A DNA stretch of 64,000 nt from Argentina anserina (lineage: Eukaryota; Streptophyta; Magnoliopsida; Rosales; Rosaceae), in the NCBI RefSeq assembly GCF_933775445.1, contig NC_065877.1, positions 22,196,001 to 22,260,000 of the forward strand. The letters run 5' to 3'. A program made the position numbers and the translations under genes. Below are positions 20,673 to 31,421 of the stretch, piece by piece (position 1 is the first letter of the stretch; every line of letters begins with the position of its first letter). The notes below the pieces were generated by a model. It saw only the letters and a list, made by a program, of their open reading frames with translations. It was not told the origin of the DNA and ran no database searches.

Positions 20673-21257
20673 TTAAACAGGAATTATCAGTCGTTTTTGT
20701 CTGTAATAAATCATACCCTTCAATATGAAGCATGTCATGAATAGATGGTAGTCAAAAATTGCTTTTGGACCCTAATTAGAAAATACTGTTCGTGAATCGT
20801 GGATAATGTCACAGACCTTTTGTTTTGAACATGGAGCCCTATCTTCTGTTAATTGCCGTTCTTTTATTCTCTATGGAAAAAGGTACATTGAAAAAGGTTT
20901 ACAACGTCAAAAATTAAGACTCTAGAAACCGAATAATTTTTCAGGAGAATTACGTGGCAATATGCAGTGGTACTTCATTTCAATTATAAGTTGACACATA
21001 AGATTTAGAAAAAAAAATCATATAGAAGCTATTTTATTAAAGATTATTTTGAATTTCTTTATAAAACCCTACATCATATCCTCTAATACCCTAAAACCTA
21101 CATTCTAATATCTTAACCCTAAACCCTAAACTGTAAATCTGAAATCACAGTTCAAAATTATTATTACACATGATGGTCATTTCACAAATAATAAAAATAT
21201 ATAAAATTATAATTTTAGTGTAATAAATTCACGTGTCAAAATATAACAAGTGGAAAT
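20673..21257. other. P450 3' flank, no gene
   Basis: The P450 3' region is AT-rich with no reading frame of note. Around 21075-21135 there is a CCCTAAACC-rich patch resembling a few degenerate telomere-like repeats (CCCTAAA). AATAAATCAT near 20705 could serve as a polyadenylation signal for the P450. Confidence 0.4.
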
Positions 21258-21268
21258 GAACCCGATAT

Positions 21269-21837
21269 GGATGGCAATGGGCAGGGTAGGGTCAGGGGAT
21301 CGAAATACCATGCACATACCAAATTTCAATTACATCCCCATACCGTCCCAATCTCCGTTAAAAAGTAATGGGTATTCCTCATCCTCATACCCGTTGGGGA
21401 TCCGTTTCACATACCCGCCCTAATACCCGTTAATGATATTTTGTTATATTATATAAAAATTCATATGAAGTATAGAAAAACGTAAAAATCTAAAATGAAA
21501 ATTAAATATCATGATGAAATTAGCTTCTTCTTTTTTTACATTAATCAAACTTAAACCAATATAAGTCTAGTTCAAAATAAAAGAATAACTATAAAAAAAG
21601 TTTTTATTTACATAAATATTAATTAATTAATTAATATTGAAACATATAATTTATATTTTATTCTTAGTGGGTGGGGATGGGGATGAAGATCAAAATACCA
21701 TCTCCGCCCGTTACCCGATTCCATATTTCGAATATAGGGGATCTCTATACCCGTTCCTCATTTTTACTCATTACACAGCTCAATTAGGGTCGAATACCCG
21801 TGAATACCCTACCCGATGGGTAATATTGTCATTCCTA
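21269..21837. mobile_element. TIR element with ~11-bp flanking duplication (superfamily uncertain)
   Basis: The left end GGATGGCAATGGGCAGGGTA and the right end (reading ACCCGATGGGTAATATTGTC) form imperfect inverted ends. Direct repeats GAACCCGATAT (21258-21268) and GAACCCGACAT (21838-21848) flank it, differing at one base. The interior has recurring ACCCGTT phrases and no coding capacity. The flank length is longer than a typical hAT duplication, so I leave the superfamily open. Confidence 0.65.
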
Positions 21838-21848
21838 GAACCCGACAT

Positions 21849-22943
21849 ATAAACCCAATTAATTAGCGAAGGCATTAGTAATAAAGTAGTTAGCTTTTTA
21901 AAACATGATGTGTGAGAGTAGTGGGAATGCTCTTAAATCTTTATTTAGGAGAAACATGATGTTAGATGGAGTGATAGCTTGAAGACAATATGTGATAAGA
22001 ACAGTGTCTTTCTTAGTTTAGAAATAAGTAAGAGGGCTTCTATGATATGTCACATTGTCACTGACATATTTCATTTTTGTTACATTGGCTTTTCCTTTTT
22101 TTTAAGTTTATTTTAACTTTGGCTTTCCTTTTTGCCAACTTCTGTTTTGCTTTGCACCATTTCGTGATGAGATCAAAGACTTCTATTTTGTTTATGCTTA
22201 TATACTTGGCTATTGCTTATTCTGAACAATTTGTGAATTTAGAAAAATAAGTGAGACGAAATAAGGTCAGATTAACCCCTGATCCAAAAATGAATTTATA
22301 GGTATCATGACATCTCAGTTTGACTAAGAGCGTTGATCACATCTATGATGTCTCAACTGCAAAAGTATTGATTAAAATTTCCATGTATACTTACTGCGTG
22401 CAAACTTATAAAAATGAGTAGAAAGTTGTTTTCTGAAAATTAAGCAATTAACCTTAAAAAAAGAGAGAGAAGTAAATGGCCGGCCACCCAAAGTAATTAG
22501 GTAGGTTCTTTTAACTGTCGTTTTTGAATTCCTCAACCTTAGTCGTTGACCTAATTACCTCATGGAAAATACATTGTTGCATGGAGCTTTCATCCACAGA
22601 CTCCTCTTAGCAAAACGTAACTTATAAAGCAAACAACGAAATAAATCAAATTATCATCTTTGGATTGTACCGGTTGAACAAAACACACTCATGTATTCTC
22701 GATCATCACGTCTTTTGGTGATAACAAATGTCGGAGTGGGTAATGAGCCACGTGAAATGCAGTTTTCATACAAAAGAAAATTTAAGCCATGAGGAAAACG
22801 CATCCCATTAGTTTAATAGGTCTTGCACTCGATTAAAGTCATTAATCACAGTATTTATATATGGACTATCCACTTGATTAAACGTCCTCACACCTCAATG
22901 CTCATCAGCAACCGATCCAAGATAGTTCATCCCAAGCCTAAAC
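21849..22943. other. upstream region of the DUF247 gene
   Basis: About 1.1 kb without a reading frame. ATTTATATATGG near 22853 is a plausible TATA region about 90 bases before the DUF247 start. An upstream ATG at about 22897 lies in another frame and could mildly repress translation. No other site is clear. Confidence 0.4.
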
Positions 22944-24629
22944 ATGTCTTCTCTCCAACCAACATTCTCTTCCAAAACGAGTTCCAACTTCAACGAGCTT
23001 CAATGGGTTATCCAAATCAGAAAAACCCTAGAGGATGAGCTCGAGGATGATATTGATATACCTGTCTCCATTTTCAACGTCCCCAAATCCCTCTTGGCTA
23101 CTGATCCGGAATCCTACACCCCTCAACTGGTTGCGATCGGTCCTTACCATTATTGGCGTCCGGAGCTGTATGAGATGGAGAGGTACAAAGTGGCTGCGGC
23201 GAAGAAAACCCAAAATCAAGTCCATACCCTCAAGTTCCACCACCTTGCTGACCAACTGGCGAGGTTCGAACCGAGGATTCGTGCTTGTTACCATAAGTAC
23301 TTGGAGTTTAACGGCGAGACTTTGGGGTGGATGATGGCCATTGATGCTTCGTTTTTTCTGGAAATCCTTCAAGTCTATGCGGTGCAAGAAGGGAAGACTC
23401 TGATGAGAGTTTCTTCAAGGATGGCGCATTTGGTTGATTATGCCGGAAGGAAGTCAGCTCATCATACAATCCTTAGGGATTTAGTGATGCTTGAGAATCA
23501 AATTCCAATGTTTGTGTTGAGGAAAGTGATGGAATTTCAGTTCCCCACGTTGGAATGCAGTGACGATATGCTTCTTCTTTCCATGCTCATGGGGTTGTGC
23601 AAAGAGCTCTCCCCGTTCAAGATGAAAGATGAAGACATGCCAAAGATTCAACTCTCCAGTTGCTGTCATTTGTTAGATTTTTTGTACCAAATGATCACCC
23701 CCAAGTTAGAGGCCGGACCGTCGGAAATCAAAGCAGAAGAAGAAGAAGATAGCAAGGCCACACCACTCAACGGAAAATCATCAAATAACCCGAATTTCGT
23801 CAAAGAATTTCTAACGGAGGTCTGGAAGTTGCTATCGAAGTTGAACAAAGGTCCGATACGTCTTCTAAAGAAAATTCTGATATCTGGACCTGTCAAAGTG
23901 TTATTCAAACTGCCTTGGACTATCCTGTCTAGCCTTCCTGGATTTGCTATATTGAAACAACCTCTTGAGTCCTTATTATCCTCCGAAGACAAAGAAGCAG
24001 TGAAACCCGACGAGGAAAATTCGAGCAATGGCATTAGTAAACCACCGTTGATCGAGGAGATCACCATTCCATCTGTCTCTGATCTATCAAAATCTGGTGT
24101 CAAGTTCATGCCCGCAAGTAGCATTTCGAGCATCTCTTTTGAAGCTAAGACTTACTCATTTTACCTCCCAACTACTAGCTTAGATGGAAACACAGAAGTG
24201 ATCTTGAGAAACTTGGTGGCCTACGAAGCATCAACTGCATCGGGGCCATTGGTTTTTACTCGCTACACCGAGTTGATGAATGGGATCATAGACACCGAGG
24301 AGGACGCCAAGTTGCTTAGAGAGAAAGGCATCATCCTGAACCGTTTGAAGAGTGATAAAGAAGTGGCAAACCTGTACAATGGCATGAGCAAGTCCATTAG
24401 ATTGACTAAAGTTCCATTCTTGGATAAGGCAATCGAAGATGCCAACAAGTATTACAATGGGAGATGGAAGGTGAAGTTGAGGAAGTCTATGAAGACTTAT
24501 GTGTTTGGTTCCTGGCCGATTCTGGCGTTGCTCGCTGCCATTTTGCTCTTGCTCTTGATGACATTGCAATCATTTTGCTCGGTATACTCCTGCAGTCGCA
24601 TATTTCATATCAACACGACCACTACATAG
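22944..24629 (+). CDS. DUF247 / UPF0481 family protein
   Basis: A single uninterrupted exon of 561 codons. It shows the DUF247 pattern: IFNVPKSL (43-50), VAIGPYHYW (63-71), DASFFLE (134-140) and the hallmark RDLVMLENQIPMFVL (178-192). A long, less conserved acidic insert (about 265-360) follows, then a C-terminal block with NLVAYEA and MNGIIDTEEDAKLL. It ends in a strongly hydrophobic segment (about 528-553), a likely membrane anchor. Most plant DUF247 proteins are intronless, 400-550 residues, and end this way, so length and architecture are normal, nearest in feel to the longer At3g02645-like group. Molecular function is unknown; some grass members act in self-incompatibility. The ATG at 22944 is in CATGTCTTC. 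No decay is visible. Confidence 0.92.
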   Translation: MSSLQPTFSSKTSSNFNELQWVIQIRKTLEDELEDDIDIPVSIFNVPKSLLATDPESYTPQLVAIGPYHYWRPELYEMERYKVAAAKKTQNQVHTLKFHHLADQLARFEPRIRACYHKYLEFNGETLGWMMAIDASFFLEILQVYAVQEGKTLMRVSSRMAHLVDYAGRKSAHHTILRDLVMLENQIPMFVLRKVMEFQFPTLECSDDMLLLSMLMGLCKELSPFKMKDEDMPKIQLSSCCHLLDFLYQMITPKLEAGPSEIKAEEEEDSKATPLNGKSSNNPNFVKEFLTEVWKLLSKLNKGPIRLLKKILISGPVKVLFKLPWTILSSLPGFAILKQPLESLLSSEDKEAVKPDEENSSNGISKPPLIEEITIPSVSDLSKSGVKFMPASSISSISFEAKTYSFYLPTTSLDGNTEVILRNLVAYEASTASGPLVFTRYTELMNGIIDTEEDAKLLREKGIILNRLKSDKEVANLYNGMSKSIRLTKVPFLDKAIEDANKYYNGRWKVKLRKSMKTYVFGSWPILALLAAILLLLLMTLQSFCSVYSCSRIFHINTTTT

Positions 24630-25010
24630 TGTTAGCCTCATTATTTTCGTTGTCATCTTGCTCATTGGCCCTTCTTAAAATTTTGTGCTGGGGATAGAAA
24701 AGCTTGGTTTGGTTTACTTTCTTAATTACTTTCGCTATTATTATTTTTTATCTTCAGGGGGGTGGGGGATTGCAATGATCAAATTATAGGTTCTTAATTG
24801 TTCGATTCTTTCTCTCTTATACATGGGCAACTGATTCTCTATCCCAGTTTTTCTATTCCTCTCCCTATACCCTAATTAATTTTTGACATGTGTTATGCCA
24901 CCTAAGACAAATTATCATTCAAAGAAATGATTGTGTCTATTCCAAAAAAAAAAATCCTGTGTTTCATCAATCTTCTTTATCAAAGTTCTCGTCTCTCCGG
25001 GCTGTTTCAT
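24630..25010. other. DUF247 3' flank
   Basis: Non-coding sequence between the DUF247 stop and the target duplication of the next transposon. No clear polyadenylation signal or gene is seen. Confidence 0.4.
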
Positions 25011-25018
25011 GATCCCAC

Positions 25019-26088
25019 TTTAGGTAGCACGGACACGGACATTAGTATCCGTATTAGACACAACATAATACGCGGATACGTTAAATGAAATTTTTGTTAG
25101 AAACGGACACGTTTTAGAAACGTTAATTAAATATTATTTAAATAAAATTAATATTTAATTTTGGGTGTTGTTCTTAGACTTTAAAGAAAAAGCCCAAACT
25201 CATTTCTCCTACCCAAAAAACTTGAGCCCAAGACCCGAGCCCAATTCTCATACCTTTTAACTTAGCCAACTGACTCAACTCATCCTCTCTCCCTCATTTT
25301 TCTTCTTCTCTTCTGCAACACCTCATTCTCTCTTCTTCCTTCCCACCGAAGACCAACACAGCTCCTTGGCCGAGCACCGCCGCCGACCGGTTGACCCAAA
25401 CTACGAAACCACCACTAGGCTGTGTTATTTCTGTTTTTGGTAAGCCCAGCTTCAATCTTTTGTTCCTTATTAGATTTCTTTCTCAATTTTCTAAATCGGA
25501 GCCTAACCCAATTCCTATTTCACTGCTTTTCTTCATCGCCGTACTCCGACATCAAATTCCAAACTCTCGGTCTAATATTGCAGGTGGGCATTGATGCATA
25601 TTCATGGCTTCACAAAAGAGGTACTACAGTTTTGACCTTTACGCTTTGGTTTTTGCTTTCGTTGGGTAGTGACTAATGAGATTTTGATTACAAATTTTGT
25701 TTCTTTTCAAATTTGTTTGGCAGCTTATTCATGTAGTTTGGAGCTGTGTATGAATTCGATCTTCTTCGATCTTTGGCGATTTAAGTCGGTTATCTTCTTC
25801 GATCTTCGGTTTGGTCTTGCTTTGGGATCTTCAAGATTTAGTCTCGCTTTGGTTTCCTACTGCAGAACCAAGTGATTCGGTGATTCTTCTCCTCTTCGAA
25901 GATCTGCATCGATGATCGAAGCTTGGAATCAAGATTTCACCAGACTAGTGTCCTCAAGCTCCGTGTCCAATGTGGACACGCTCGTGTCCCTTACGTATCT
26001 GAGCCGTGTCTAATTCCAGTTCGTGTGTCTGAGCGTGTCCGTGTCAGACACACGATACAACACTCTAAGGGCATGTCCGTGCTACATA
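25019..26088. mobile_element. gene-capturing hAT-like element (Pack-hAT) with EXO1 exons
   Basis: Perfect 8-bp direct repeats GATCCCAC (25011-25018 and 26089-26096) flank an element whose ends share GTAGCACGGACA in inverted orientation. An 8-bp duplication is the hAT signature. Subterminal regions are full of CGTGTCC/GGACACG words. The interior is not transposase. It holds a C/T-rich leader-like stretch (25270-25420) and two exons with the intron of an exonuclease 1-type gene (25584-25760). The element is non-autonomous and would need a transposase in trans. Since the inside is read on the + strand with its splice sites, it may be transcribed from the captured leader. Confidence 0.82.
25584..25760 (+). 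pseudogene. captured exonuclease 1 (EXO1) exons
   Basis: After an acceptor (ATATTGCAG) a 37-base exon encodes VGIDAYSWLHKR and ends at a GT donor (25621). After a 103-base intron and a second acceptor (TTTGGCAG, 25723), a second exon continues in phase with AYSCSLELCMNS. Spanning the junction, YSWLHKRAYSCSLELCMN follows the plant EXO1 pattern YSWLHKGALSCS-ELC, part of the N-terminal XPG-type nuclease domain. Glu/Asp catalytic residues further on are absent. EXO1 is a 5'-3' exonuclease of mismatch repair and end resection. This is a short captured piece and cannot be an active nuclease. Confidence 0.8.
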
Positions 26089-26096
26089 GATCCCAC

Positions 26097-26931
26097 CTAA
26101 TTTTCCAGTATGTCAACGATGGAGATGGGTCTAACTCTTAATTAATCTGACAAGATGCAAAATTCTACTCTTCCATTTTCCGTGGTTAGAATTTAGATAA
26201 ACCCTTTCTCTATGGCCTTATTCTTCCATGTAGGCATCGTTTGAATTATGGATCAGAATTGTGATGCTGGCAACAGATAAAATGATTGTGATATCTAGCT
26301 TCTAGATCAATCAACTCGCAGGCATAAATACTTCACCATCTAATTCTTTTTTTCGATTACATCACTATCTAATTCTTGCTAAACCTATTGGTCTGGGTCT
26401 TCAATCTTCCTCTGTTTTTCTTTTTCTCTTTAAGAATGATCTGGGTTTTCATGAAGGAGGAGGACAAAACTAAGGAACATGCTTGATTTCAAGCGAACTC
26501 CAAATAACCTAAAGGATTAGGGAAAGACAATTTGGAAATATATAATCACATGATTGTACTTTCATGACTCTTTTACTATGAGGAAAATCGAAAACTCACT
26601 AGGGCTTCAAAGTTTTTTTTGGTGATGGAGGCGTCATTTAGCAGTTAGATTGCTTAATTTGATTAATCAGAATTCCATATGAGATTAGATTAATTTGATT
26701 TGAGGATTGAGATGTTTCAAAGTGTGTTTTCTTTTTTTCATAACAAGCTAGCCAGGAGGCGCATATAGCAGTTAAATTGCTTAGGTGACATAACACGCGT
26801 CAATAATTGATCAGGGTATAGGCAAGGGAATAGAAAACTGGGGCAGAGGATTAGCTGCCTTATAGCAAACCATTTATCAATAACCTACAATTTGTGCATA
26901 CCATTTAGAATGCATGACATAGGATTGTAGG

Positions 26932-26970
<39 letters not shown>

Positions 26971-26971
26971 C
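26097..26971. other. gene-free stretch
   Basis: No gene seen. Two phrases repeat about 120 bases apart (GGAGGCG..CATTTAGCAGTTAGATTGCTTA near 26628 and GGAGGCG..ATAGCAGTTAAATTGCTTA near 26755), a small local duplication. The stretch ends in a (TA)n tract (about 26935-26967). Confidence 0.4.
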
Positions 26972-27371
26972 AGTCTCTATTCAGAGTAAAGTTTCACTCT
27001 GAGATTACAGAGTGAAGTTCCAATTTTGACACACTTTTCGGTCAACTTTTTTCACCATAAACAATTCAATATTTAGGTATGCTATTGAAGATAATCTCTA
27101 CAAAATTTTATATAATTCGGACATCGTTAAGGTATTGAAATTAGATCAGATCAATGAATGAATTAAAACTGTTCAACGTGAACCGTTCGTGTAAATCTCA
27201 ATTTTGAAAGCTCAAATCATTGTCAAATTGGATGAAATTTTGTAGAGATGATCTTGAATAATATACTTAAATATTGAATCGCTTATGGTGAAAAAAGTTG
27301 ACCGAAAAGTATGCCAAAATTAGAGCTTCAGTCTGTAATTTCAGAGTGAAGAATGAAGCTTCACTCTTGAT

Positions 27372-27378
<7 letters not shown>
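26972..27378. mobile_element. foldback MITE, family A, copy 2
   Basis: The ends AGTCTCTATTCAGAG and ATAGAGACT and the interior match the MITE at 3462-3916 closely, with the same palindromic halves. It also lies in (TA)n tracts. Unlike copy 1 it has a single 26-bp CACTCTG..CAGAGTG unit on the left, and the right end has an extra GAGTGAAGAAT stutter. There is no coding capacity. Confidence 0.85.
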
Positions 27379-27412
<34 letters not shown>

Positions 27413-28100
27413 ATGTCCTTTGCATCCAGTTAAACTAGTGATCGTAATGATGACAAAGGGCATCAAAACTTGACTGTGTACATCGTGTGGCTTATGAAAT
27501 ATGATTCATTGACGGATTGAGCTTCCATTTCATCTTGATTTTCTTCGAGTTCTTGGCTGTTGTTTGTTTATGATAATTCGAACTTAATACCATCAACAAA
27601 CTTAAAATGTTGGTTCCCAAGTCAAATGTTTCTCTAACATTACTGGAACTGATCGATGATTCGCCGAATTTCAAATTTTGGTCCCATTTATACATAAATA
27701 GTAGTCAGTAAATTAAGAGCACAATCTTGGTCCCATCAGTACTTCCTTATTAATCAGTGAGCAAATATTTGGTCTTCATTTGTATCATTGTATGCAATCG
27801 GTACAAAAAACACACAACAATGATATTCACCAACTATATACGGCTGAGTTTGGCCCTGCATTTTTTTTTATAGATTAAGGGCTTATTTCTTAATTTAAGT
27901 TGGTTAGAGTGTTTGGTGAATCAGCTTATTTCCTAAGTTTACAAACTCCAATACAACTTTTAAGTAGATTATAAAAGTTGTAAAATAAAATTTTTAAAAA
28001 CAGTTGCTAACAGAATCTGCAAATATAGATTCAGAAAAATCACCTCGGTGCCAAATTGGCCCTATAATAAATAGAGGGCCATGCCTTGGGCACATAGCCA
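27379..28100. other. (TA)n tract and gene-free stretch
   Basis: A TA run (27379-27410) follows the MITE. The rest is AT-rich without a supported gene. The 67-codon minus-strand frame at 27492-27695 shows no known pattern. Confidence 0.4.
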
Positions 28101-28108
28101 ACTATGAC

Positions 28109-28658
28109 CGGTGGCAGATCTAGTTTGGTCATGAATGGGCTTAAGCCCTTGCAACATTTTTGTACTAAATTAACTACATAACTGACATAATTGCAATGTT
28201 AGTGTAGTGGTTTGGAATGTGGTGCTTATCCCCAAGGTGGTGGTTTTCAATTCCCCCCACCCCCAAATAGTAGTTGATTTTGTTTTTTTTTCTTTTCCAG
28301 TCCCCTCTCGTCTAAATAACTATGGCATAATGACATTTACTTAAACTTATTTTGTTTGTAAGAGTCCAGTTGTTAAACTATATTTGGCATTTAGTCAAGT
28401 TTATCTTGACTGTTAAAGTCTAGTAATAATTTTATTGTTATTTTTTATTTAGAATTAGGTTGTATCTCTGATTAACTAAAATAAGTTGTTACCTGCTATC
28501 TTAGGCTTCAAATGCTTGACACTTTCCAATGTTTATTGGCTTCAACTTTAAATTATACACTCTATATATAAGAATTATATATCATAAATACCCTATCTTA
28601 TAATTTCTTTTTTTTTCGTAAAAATTAGCCCGGACATCAACTTCATCCTAGATCACTG
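28109..28658. mobile_element. non-autonomous hAT element
   Basis: Perfect 8-bp direct repeats ACTATGAC (28101-28108 and 28659-28666) flank an element that begins CGGTGGCAGATCTAG and ends CTAGATCACTG. This is a decayed form of the hAT end CAGTGGCGGATC-. About 550 bp, no coding capacity. Confidence 0.8.
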
Positions 28659-29067
28659 ACTATGACAAAAACATCAGGTTTAAGTTCATTGAAAATTCAA
28701 GAAATTAAAACTAATTATCAAGTTGAGAAGAGAAGAACATGGGCACATAAATTATTAGTATATTCTACCCACTGCTTTGATATAATGTATATGATAATAG
28801 AAAATATATGTAAATTACAAGTTGTTCAGATATTCGTGAGATTCTTCATATATACTAAAGCAAAGGCTGCTTTGGATTGTACTGATAATTTGGTGTAAGT
28901 AGTGTAGACAAATTTGAAATCTGTACTCCTTGCTGGTACACGTGTACCTTGATTTGATTAATTACAAGTGTGCTGGATTTGCATGCAATTGAGAAATAAA
29001 CTAGTGTACCAACACAAGATCGAACAATATATATAATGCATAAGAAGCTAGAAACCAGCTAACAGAG

Positions 29068-30067
29068 TGTTGAAAATTGAGTCATTTAGAATCACACATT
29101 GGAAAAGATGAAGAGTCATCATTGGGTTATAAAGATTGATTCCACAAACATTAATGTCGAGGCCTTTTGTGGAAAACTTCATACCTGAACTCTATCGGAT
29201 GGCTAAAGTGGGGAGAGTATCGGCATTATTGGACCCGTGTGTGTGGGATTGTTGGTGGCTTCCCGCACAACAATTGGTATCAGAGCCAAGTTACTTTTGA
29301 GACTTGGTATCTCATACGATCGAATTTGGTGGAGCTTTCATTTGAATTGGGGTCACAAGATTTGAACTTAGATTGATGCTTGTGGTCGAGGTAGAGCTAT
29401 TCGGATCGTGAGACAATTAGTGATGACTCAAATCACGCCAAGGTGGAGATTGTTAGAAATTGATTGGCTTAGATTTGAGCCATTTGGAATCCCACATTGG
29501 AAAAGATGAAGAGTCATCATTGGGTTATAAGGATTGATTCCACACACACTAATGTCGAGGCCTTTTGTGGAAAACCCCATACCTGAACTCTACCGGGTGG
29601 CTAAAGTGGGGGGAGTATCGGCATTATTAGACCCGTGTGTGTGAGACTGTTGGCTGCTTCCGCACAACAATTGGTATCAGAGCCCAAGTTACGTTTGGGA
29701 CTTGGTGTCTCATACGATCGAATTTGGTGGAGCTCTCATTTGAATTGGGGTCACAAGATTTGAACTTGGATTGATGCTTGTGGTCGAGGTAGAGCTATTC
29801 GGATCGTGAGACAATTAGTGATGACTCGAATCATGCCAAGGTGGAGATTGTTGAAAATTGATTGGCTTAGATTTGAGCTATTTGGAATCCCACATTGAAA
29901 AAAATGAAGAGTCATCATTGGGTTATAAGGATTAATACCACACACACTAATATCGATGCCTTTTGTGGAAAACCTCATACCTGAACTCCACCGGGTGGCT
30001 AAAGTGGGGAGAGTATCGACATTATTGGACCCGTGTGTGTGAGATTGTTGGCCGCTTCCGCACAACA
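29068..30067 (+). mobile_element. tandem TRIM retrotransposon (three LTRs, two internal segments)
   Basis: Three direct repeats of 205-219 bp, each beginning TGTT(G/A)AAA and ending CGCACAACA, lie at 29068-29272, 29451-29669 and 29849-30067. After the first and second, two bases on, comes TGGTATCAGAGC, the tRNA-Met primer site. Before the second and third is AAGGTGGAGA, a polypurine tract. The internal segments are only about 180 bp and non-coding. The whole array is flanked by one 5-bp duplication, CAGAG (29063-29067 and 30068-30072). This is a TRIM with an extra LTR-internal unit, formed by recombination or before integration. It depends on enzymes from another element. Confidence 0.95.
29275..29286 (+). 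promoter_or_regulatory. TRIM primer-binding site
   Basis: TGGTATCAGAGC, complementary to initiator tRNA-Met, starts two bases after the first LTR. The same site recurs at 29672 after the second LTR. Confidence 0.9.
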
Positions 30068-30072
30068 CAGAG

Positions 30073-30715
30073 AACTGGCAAAGAATTAAGCAGAGCTCAG
30101 AATCGTCATATATATCATATTTAAGATATCAAAACGGTACCACTTGCGCAAATGAAAGATATTTATCCTTTTGAATTTAAAACTGATCGATCCAGGTCGT
30201 TCAGATCCTTCTGTAAGCTATATACATTCATACAACTGATACAAGTAGACTCCGTCGTCCCTGAAACAACTATGACTTGTGGGATGCATGTCTTGCAGTT
30301 CAATTCTCTTTTGTGTTGCTTCCAAAAGAATCGCATAACGCCAAGTATGAAACTAGGGTTGAACACTAAACTAATTCCTTAAACCACCCATCTGCAATGT
30401 ATTGATTTATTTTAGCATTCATTCTTTTTTTTCTTTTTTATTGTAAAATTAGAAGTGACTCAGAACTAGCTGGTTCCAATATTTATTAGGGCTTTTGATA
30501 AAAAGGGTCTTTTGAAGACCTATTATGATAATAAGGGCATCATGTCTAGTCTGATGATAATTTAGGGCATCATAATACAAATGTTCCAAAATTATCCCTC
30601 AACTTAAAATCAGTTACAAATTATGGCATGTCATCATTTCTCTCTCATGCACTTCTAATTACCTGATTAAGTTCATATCATCATCATCTCTCTCTCTCTC
30701 TCTCTCTAATCCGCC
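30073..30715. other. gene-free stretch with a (CT)n run
   Basis: No gene is supported. A short (CT)n microsatellite lies near 30688-30707, just before the PB1-domain fragment. Confidence 0.4.
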
Positions 30716-30724
30716 ACATCCTCT

Positions 30725-30954
30725 TTCATCACTTACAAAGATCTTGACGACATGGTGGAGGAGTTTGACCACACCTCAATGACGTCGCCGTTAGATCTAT
30801 CGTCATCAAGGCTTCGTCAATTCCGCTTCTTCAACAAAACCATGTCAGAGACAGTGATGTCCACAAGGTTGAGTCGTGGTTCACCAATGTGCTCAACCAG
30901 TTGGGTCTCCAAGCTCCTCTCCTTCATATCTAATCACCTCCATAAGGTTTTTTG

Positions 30955-30955
<1 letters not shown>
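30725..30955 (+). pseudogene. PB1-domain protein fragment
   Basis: The + strand reads ITYKDLDDMVEEFDHTS, then SSSRLRQFRFF. After a frame change comes HKVESWFTNVLNQLG. This order (a -DLDNM-EEYD end of a PB1 domain, then a RIRLFLF-like segment, then K-E-WF-ALN) is that of plant octicosapeptide/Phox/Bem1p (PB1) proteins. The start of the PB1 domain is missing and the frame breaks near 30850, so this is a pseudogene piece. It lies between two (CT)n runs (30688 and 30957). Confidence 0.55.

Positions 30956-30956
<1 letters not shown>

Positions 30957-30990
<34 letters not shown>
30957..30990. repeat. (CT)n microsatellite
   Basis: A pure CT run of about 34 bases. Confidence 0.95.
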
Positions 30991-30992
<2 letters not shown>

Positions 30993-31400
30993 GCTTAATT
31001 AAACTTGTAGTCATCATCATTTTGGGTCGGGTTTTGCAAGAAACGAAGCTTCTTCGGGTCGATGCAAAGTTTATTTACCTTAAATTTGATTGTTTAGTTA
31101 TGAATTTGAATAGATATAATGCTATGATTGTTGCAATTCAACCATAGCTCATTTATTACTGGCCTTATTCAATTGTTATTGCTTAATTTTAATGTAAAAA
31201 AGTAATGCATATAAGATGTTTGATAAAAGTCATCAATCAGGTTGTGGCTATATAAAATCTCTCTTATTTTGGTATGTTATTAGTGTCGGTGGTGTTGTAA
31301 TATGACAATGAGAGTTGATTTTCTCTTATTACCTAGTTGATTTTGCATTTTTATGAGCTTAGTTTGTATATTATTTATGTGGCCGGACATGTAATTGTCT
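30991..31400. other. gene-free stretch
   Basis: No gene seen. The last 40 bases already show TGTAATT and AAGTAACTA words of the minisatellite that continues after the LTR element. Confidence 0.4.
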
Positions 31401-31421
31401 ACTTTTGGTCAAGTAACTATA

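Noticed and set aside
21075..21135. Interstitial telomere
   Set aside because: Only a few scattered CCCTAAA-like words in AT-rich sequence; not an array.
23028..24569. Antisense frames under the DUF247 gene
   Set aside because: They are shadows of the intact + strand gene and have no domain pattern.
29068..30067. Cassandra-type TRIM (LTR carrying 5S rRNA)
   Set aside because: I looked for the 5S internal promoter and conserved 5S blocks in the LTRs and did not find them; only the TRIM structure is supported.
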